The notes beneath the pieces were generated by a model that saw nothing but the letters and a program-made list of their open reading frames with translations, was not told where the DNA came from and ran no database searches. Positions 61,027 to 64,000 of a DNA stretch of 64,000 nt are shown here, in pieces (position 1 is the first letter of the stretch; the number at the start of each line of letters is the position of its first letter). Position numbers and translations under genes: made by a program. Source of the DNA: DATLZU01 sp035573855 (GTDB lineage: Bacteria; Nitrospirota; Nitrospiria; Nitrospirales; Nitrospiraceae). The stretch covers positions 77,512-141,511 of the forward strand of contig DATLZU010000062.1 of NCBI GenBank assembly GCA_035573855.1, in the 5' to 3' direction.

Positions 61027-63813
61027 ATGACCCGAGAAAGACCGACGTCCCCTGACGTGACGCGTCGGGACATCCTGCGGCAGACATTGAGCAACGCGGG
61101 CCGGCTGATCGCCGTCGCAGGCATCGGGCGCCTGGTATGGTTGAGCGGCGGCCGCCGTGCGGACGGCGCCGGGCTGGACTCTCCGCGACCGCCGCGGGAA
61201 GCGCCCGAAGAGTCACCGACAAGGAGGAGATCTGTGGATCCGTATCGGTTGCCGAGACACGTCATCCCGAGCCGGTATGAGCTCACGCTCGAGCCGGACC
61301 TCACCACGTTTGCGTTCACCGGGCAAGAAACGGTCACGCTGACCGTCCGGCAAGTGACGACGGAACTGGTGCTCAACGCCGCCGACCTGGCGGTGACGTC
61401 CGCGCGCATCGAGAACGACCACGGCGCGGCGTACGACGGCACGGTTGAATTGGAGGAAGCGCTGGAACGCTGCCGCATCGGATTTCCCGCCGCCCTTCAA
61501 CCCGGCGACTGGCGGCTGAGGCTGACCTTCAACGGCGTGCTGAACGAAAAGCTGCGCGGCTTCTATCGCAGCAGTTACAAGGACCAGGCCGGGACCGTGC
61601 ACTGGCTGGCTGCGACGCAATTCGAAGCGACCGACGCGCGACGTGCGTTCCCGTGTTGGGATGAACCGGACTTCAAGGCGGTCTTTGCGACGACGCTGGT
61701 GATCGACCCGGCCCTCACGGCCGTGTCCAACACCAGGGTCCTCTCGGAGCGGCGGGACGGCGGTAAGAAAGTGGTGCGGTTCGCGGACACGATCCGCATG
61801 TCCACTTATCTCGTCGCTTTTGTGGTCGGAGAGCTGGAGGCGACGGATCCGGTCACCGTCGGCCAGACGCCGTTGCGGGTCTGGGCCGTCCCGGGCAAGC
61901 GGCACCTCGCCCGGTTTGCGCAGGAGATCGGAGCCTTCTCCCTGCACTTCTTCGAGGAGTATTACGGCATCCCCTACCCTGGCGACAAGCTGGACCTGAT
62001 CGCGATTCCGGACTTCGCCTCGGGCGCGATGGAAAACCTCGGCGCGATCACGTTCCGGGAAACCGCCCTGCTGGTGGATCAGCGCACCGCGACTCACGCC
62101 GAACTTGAACGGGTGGCCGACGTCGTCGCGCACGAGAACGCCCACATGTGGTTCGGTGACCTTGTAACCATGTCCTGGTGGAACGGTTTGTGGTTGAACG
62201 AAGCGTTCGCGACTTTCATGGAAATGTTGGCCGTGGACGCCTGGAAACCGGAGTGGCAACGCTGGACGACCTTCAGCGCCTCCCGCGCCGCTGCGCTGTC
62301 GGTCGACGGCTTGCACAGCACCAGACCGATCGAATATCCGGTCCGCGCACCGAAGGACGCCGACGCCATGTTCGATGTCCTGACTTATGAAAAAGGCGCG
62401 GCGGTCCTGCGGATGTTGGAGCAACATCTTGGCCCGGCCGTCTTCCGTGACGGCGTCCGGGACTATCTCCACGCCCACGCCCACGCCAATGCCGACACCG
62501 GCGACCTCTGGACATCGCTGGGGAAAGCCGCCAAGCTGCCGGTCCCCGACCTGATGGATGCGTGGATCTTCAAACCGGGCTATCCGCTTATCAGCGTCAC
62601 CCTGAATACGCCGTCCGAACTGGTCATCGCACAACAGCGCTTCACGTACCTACCCGAACCTCCAGCCGGATCCGACTCCGGCGGCGAGCGGGACCAGCGG
62701 TGGCAGGTGCCGATTCAACTGCGGATCGCCGCCGGCGGCCAGACGGAAACGAGGCGCCTGCTGCTCAAGGATAAGGAGACCACTCTAGCCTTGCCACCCG
62801 GCTTCGAGTCGGTGTTGCTGAATGAAGGCGGCCACGGCTTTTACCGCGTCCGCTATGCCCCGGAGCTATTGAAGCGACTAATCCCGCTCTTGCCGGACCG
62901 GCTGGCGCCAACCGAACGGTTCAACCTGATCAACGACGCCTGGGCCGCAGCCGTCGCGGGCCTGATGCCGCTCGACGACTACCTTGATCTGACCGGCCGT
63001 TTCAAAGCGGATCGGGACAAGAATGTCTGGACGCTCCTGCTCGACTCGTTCCACCAACTCAACCGCATCGTCGAGTCAGGCGACCGTCCCTTGCTCGAAG
63101 CCTTGGTTCGGGATCGAGTGGCGCCGGCGGTCGAAGATCTCGGCTGGGCGCCGCGGCAAGATGAGAACGAACTGACCCGCCAACTGCGCGGCGAACTGAT
63201 CCGCGCCTTGGGAACTCTCGGAAACGACCCGGCCGTACAAACGCGCGCGGCCGAGTTGTATCAAACCTATCGGGCAGATGCAGGTGCGGTGGATCCGAAC
63301 GTGGTACCGGCGCTCGTGGCGATCCTCGCCCACACCGGCGATGAGTCGCGATATCACGAATTCTCCGAACGGTTTGCCAAGGCCGCCACGCCGCAAGAAG
63401 AGCGGCGCTATCTCTTCGCCCTGGCCGCGTTCCGGCAGCCTGAACTCTTGGAGCGGACACTGGCGCGGACCCTCAACGGCGAGATCCGAACGCAGGACGG
63501 CCCGTTCCTCGTCGGCGCGATCCTGGGCAGCGTCTACGGCCGCGAGCTGGCGTGGAACTTCGTGAAGATCAATTGGGACACGATGGATCGGCTGTTCCCC
63601 AAGAACGGCCTGCGCCGCATGTGCGGCGGCATCGTCGGTCTCGCGACGGCTGAACTCGAACGCGACGTCCGTGAGTTTTTCACCTCGCGCAAGATCGACC
63701 TCGGCGGCAAAACGCTGGACCAATATCTCGAGCAACTGCGCGTCGTCGTGCGGTTCCGCGAGCGCAGCGGCGCGGCGCTCCGCAGCTATCTCCAACGGTT
63801 CAACGCCGCGTAG
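61027..63813 (+). CDS. M1-family zinc aminopeptidase with a possible Tat signal
   Basis: Removes N-terminal residues from peptides. Core motifs: exopeptidase signature GAMEN (SGAMENLGAITF), zinc site HENAHMWFGDLV with a distal Glu in NEAFATFMEM, and the proton-donor Tyr region DVLTYEKGAAVLRML; a long helical C-terminal domain follows, as in the tricorn-interacting factor/ERAP-like group. The N-terminus from ATG 61027 contains TRRDIL and a hydrophobic stretch, resembling a twin-arginine signal. However GTG 61234, just before the conserved domain, has a perfect AAGGAGGAGA site and would give a cytoplasmic 859-residue form. Both starts may be used. Confidence 0.93.
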   Translation: MTRERPTSPDVTRRDILRQTLSNAGRLIAVAGIGRLVWLSGGRRADGAGLDSPRPPREAPEESPTRRRSVDPYRLPRHVIPSRYELTLEPDLTTFAFTGQETVTLTVRQVTTELVLNAADLAVTSARIENDHGAAYDGTVELEEALERCRIGFPAALQPGDWRLRLTFNGVLNEKLRGFYRSSYKDQAGTVHWLAATQFEATDARRAFPCWDEPDFKAVFATTLVIDPALTAVSNTRVLSERRDGGKKVVRFADTIRMSTYLVAFVVGELEATDPVTVGQTPLRVWAVPGKRHLARFAQEIGAFSLHFFEEYYGIPYPGDKLDLIAIPDFASGAMENLGAITFRETALLVDQRTATHAELERVADVVAHENAHMWFGDLVTMSWWNGLWLNEAFATFMEMLAVDAWKPEWQRWTTFSASRAAALSVDGLHSTRPIEYPVRAPKDADAMFDVLTYEKGAAVLRMLEQHLGPAVFRDGVRDYLHAHAHANADTGDLWTSLGKAAKLPVPDLMDAWIFKPGYPLISVTLNTPSELVIAQQRFTYLPEPPAGSDSGGERDQRWQVPIQLRIAAGGQTETRRLLLKDKETTLALPPGFESVLLNEGGHGFYRVRYAPELLKRLIPLLPDRLAPTERFNLINDAWAAAVAGLMPLDDYLDLTGRFKADRDKNVWTLLLDSFHQLNRIVESGDRPLLEALVRDRVAPAVEDLGWAPRQDENELTRQLRGELIRALGTLGNDPAVQTRAAELYQTYRADAGAVDPNVVPALVAILAHTGDESRYHEFSERFAKAATPQEERRYLFALAAFRQPELLERTLARTLNGEIRTQDGPFLVGAILGSVYGRELAWNFVKINWDTMDRLFPKNGLRRMCGGIVGLATAELERDVREFFTSRKIDLGGKTLDQYLEQLRVVVRFRERSGAALRSYLQRFNAA

Positions 63814-63831
63814 GTTAGGAGGGAAATCCCC

Positions 63832-64000
63832 ATGGTCACAGCCATTGCCTTCATGATGTATCCGGTCACTGACATGTCGCGCGCCCGGCGTTTCTATGAG
63901 GAAGCACTGGGCTTGAAACTCGCCAGGATCATGGAGGAAGGCGGACAGGCCTGGGCCGAATACGACCTGCCCGGCGGGACGTTCGCGATCACCACCTTCG
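63832..64000 (+). CDS. VOC-superfamily (glyoxalase-like) protein, partial
   Basis: Only the first 56 codons are inside the window. ATG 63832 follows TTAGGAGGGAAATCCCC. Residues FMMYPVTDMSRARRFYEEAL and GLKLARIMEEGGQAWAEYDL match the first beta-alpha-beta-beta-beta unit of vicinal-oxygen-chelate proteins (glyoxalase I, dioxygenases, bleomycin-resistance type). Substrate unknown. Follows the aminopeptidase by 18 bp and is likely co-transcribed. Confidence 0.82.
   Translation, partial: MVTAIAFMMYPVTDMSRARRFYEEALGLKLARIMEEGGQAWAEYDLPGGTFAITTF

Overview
The window is a GC-rich bacterial chromosome segment that reads like a Nitrospirota (Nitrospira-like) genome. This is inferred from gene content and style only; no rRNA or other strong taxonomic marker is present. 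Nearly all of it is ordinary housekeeping chromosome with one small insertion element, so no phage, island or CRISPR array is evident.

Layout. 1-7.7 kb (minus strand): an assimilatory sulfate-reduction operon running rrf2 regulator - sulfite reductase fusion - cysH - DsrE-like - TrpD-like - cysD - cysN(C), with cysN(C) cut by the window start. 8.2-9.2 kb: a Fis-type HTH protein and an HU protein. 9.3-12.7 kb: tRNA-Val, then thrS-infC-rpmI-rplT, with infC using a non-AUG (ATC) start. 12.8-19.3 kb (minus): fmt-rsmB-rpe-pheS-pheT, in which both PheRS subunits are of the archaeal/eukaryotic architecture. 19.36-20.88 kb: a decayed 1.5 kb insertion sequence bounded by a 14-bp target duplication, lying exactly between fmt and the initiator tRNA gene. 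21.5-25.7 kb: a small hypothetical protein, a REC-GGDEF protein, a broken beta-helix gene, a TPR lipoprotein-like exported protein and a DUF2726-like membrane protein. 25.6-29.8 kb: anmK and a zinc/manganese ABC importer (znuA-znuC-znuB).

29.8-36.3 kb: an outer-membrane barrel protein, GNAT acetyltransferase, a 59-residue zinc ribbon, an RluD-type pseudouridine synthase, J-domain protein, Hsp20 and an acyl-CoA dehydrogenase. 36.5-41.5 kb (minus): the F1 part of ATP synthase, atpH-A-G-D-C, without the Fo genes. 41.6-43.8 kb: mnmA and two bactofilins. 44.0-52.7 kb (minus): the classic origin-proximal cluster rpmH-rnpA-yidD-yidC-mnmE-mnmG-rsmG-parA-parB, with two perfect parS palindromes inside rsmG; dnaA is not next to rpmH. 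53.0-56.5 kb: a cell-envelope group of a Lys-rich exported protein, a lipoprotein, two L,D-transpeptidases and one transpeptidase-like protein without catalytic residues. 56.6-64 kb: a sugar-phosphate operon pgi-pgl-glk-rpiA followed by an M1 aminopeptidase and a VOC-family protein cut by the window end.

Most noteworthy: a sulfite reductase polypeptide with two complete siroheme/[4Fe-4S] cysteine sets plus a helical HEPN-like module and a TusA domain; archaeal-type PheRS sitting beside rplT; the IS separating fmt from the gene of its substrate tRNA; an ATC-initiated infC; and parS sites embedded in rsmG. Start sites were chosen from ribosome-binding sites and family lengths; the promoters listed are matches to sigma70 consensus by eye.
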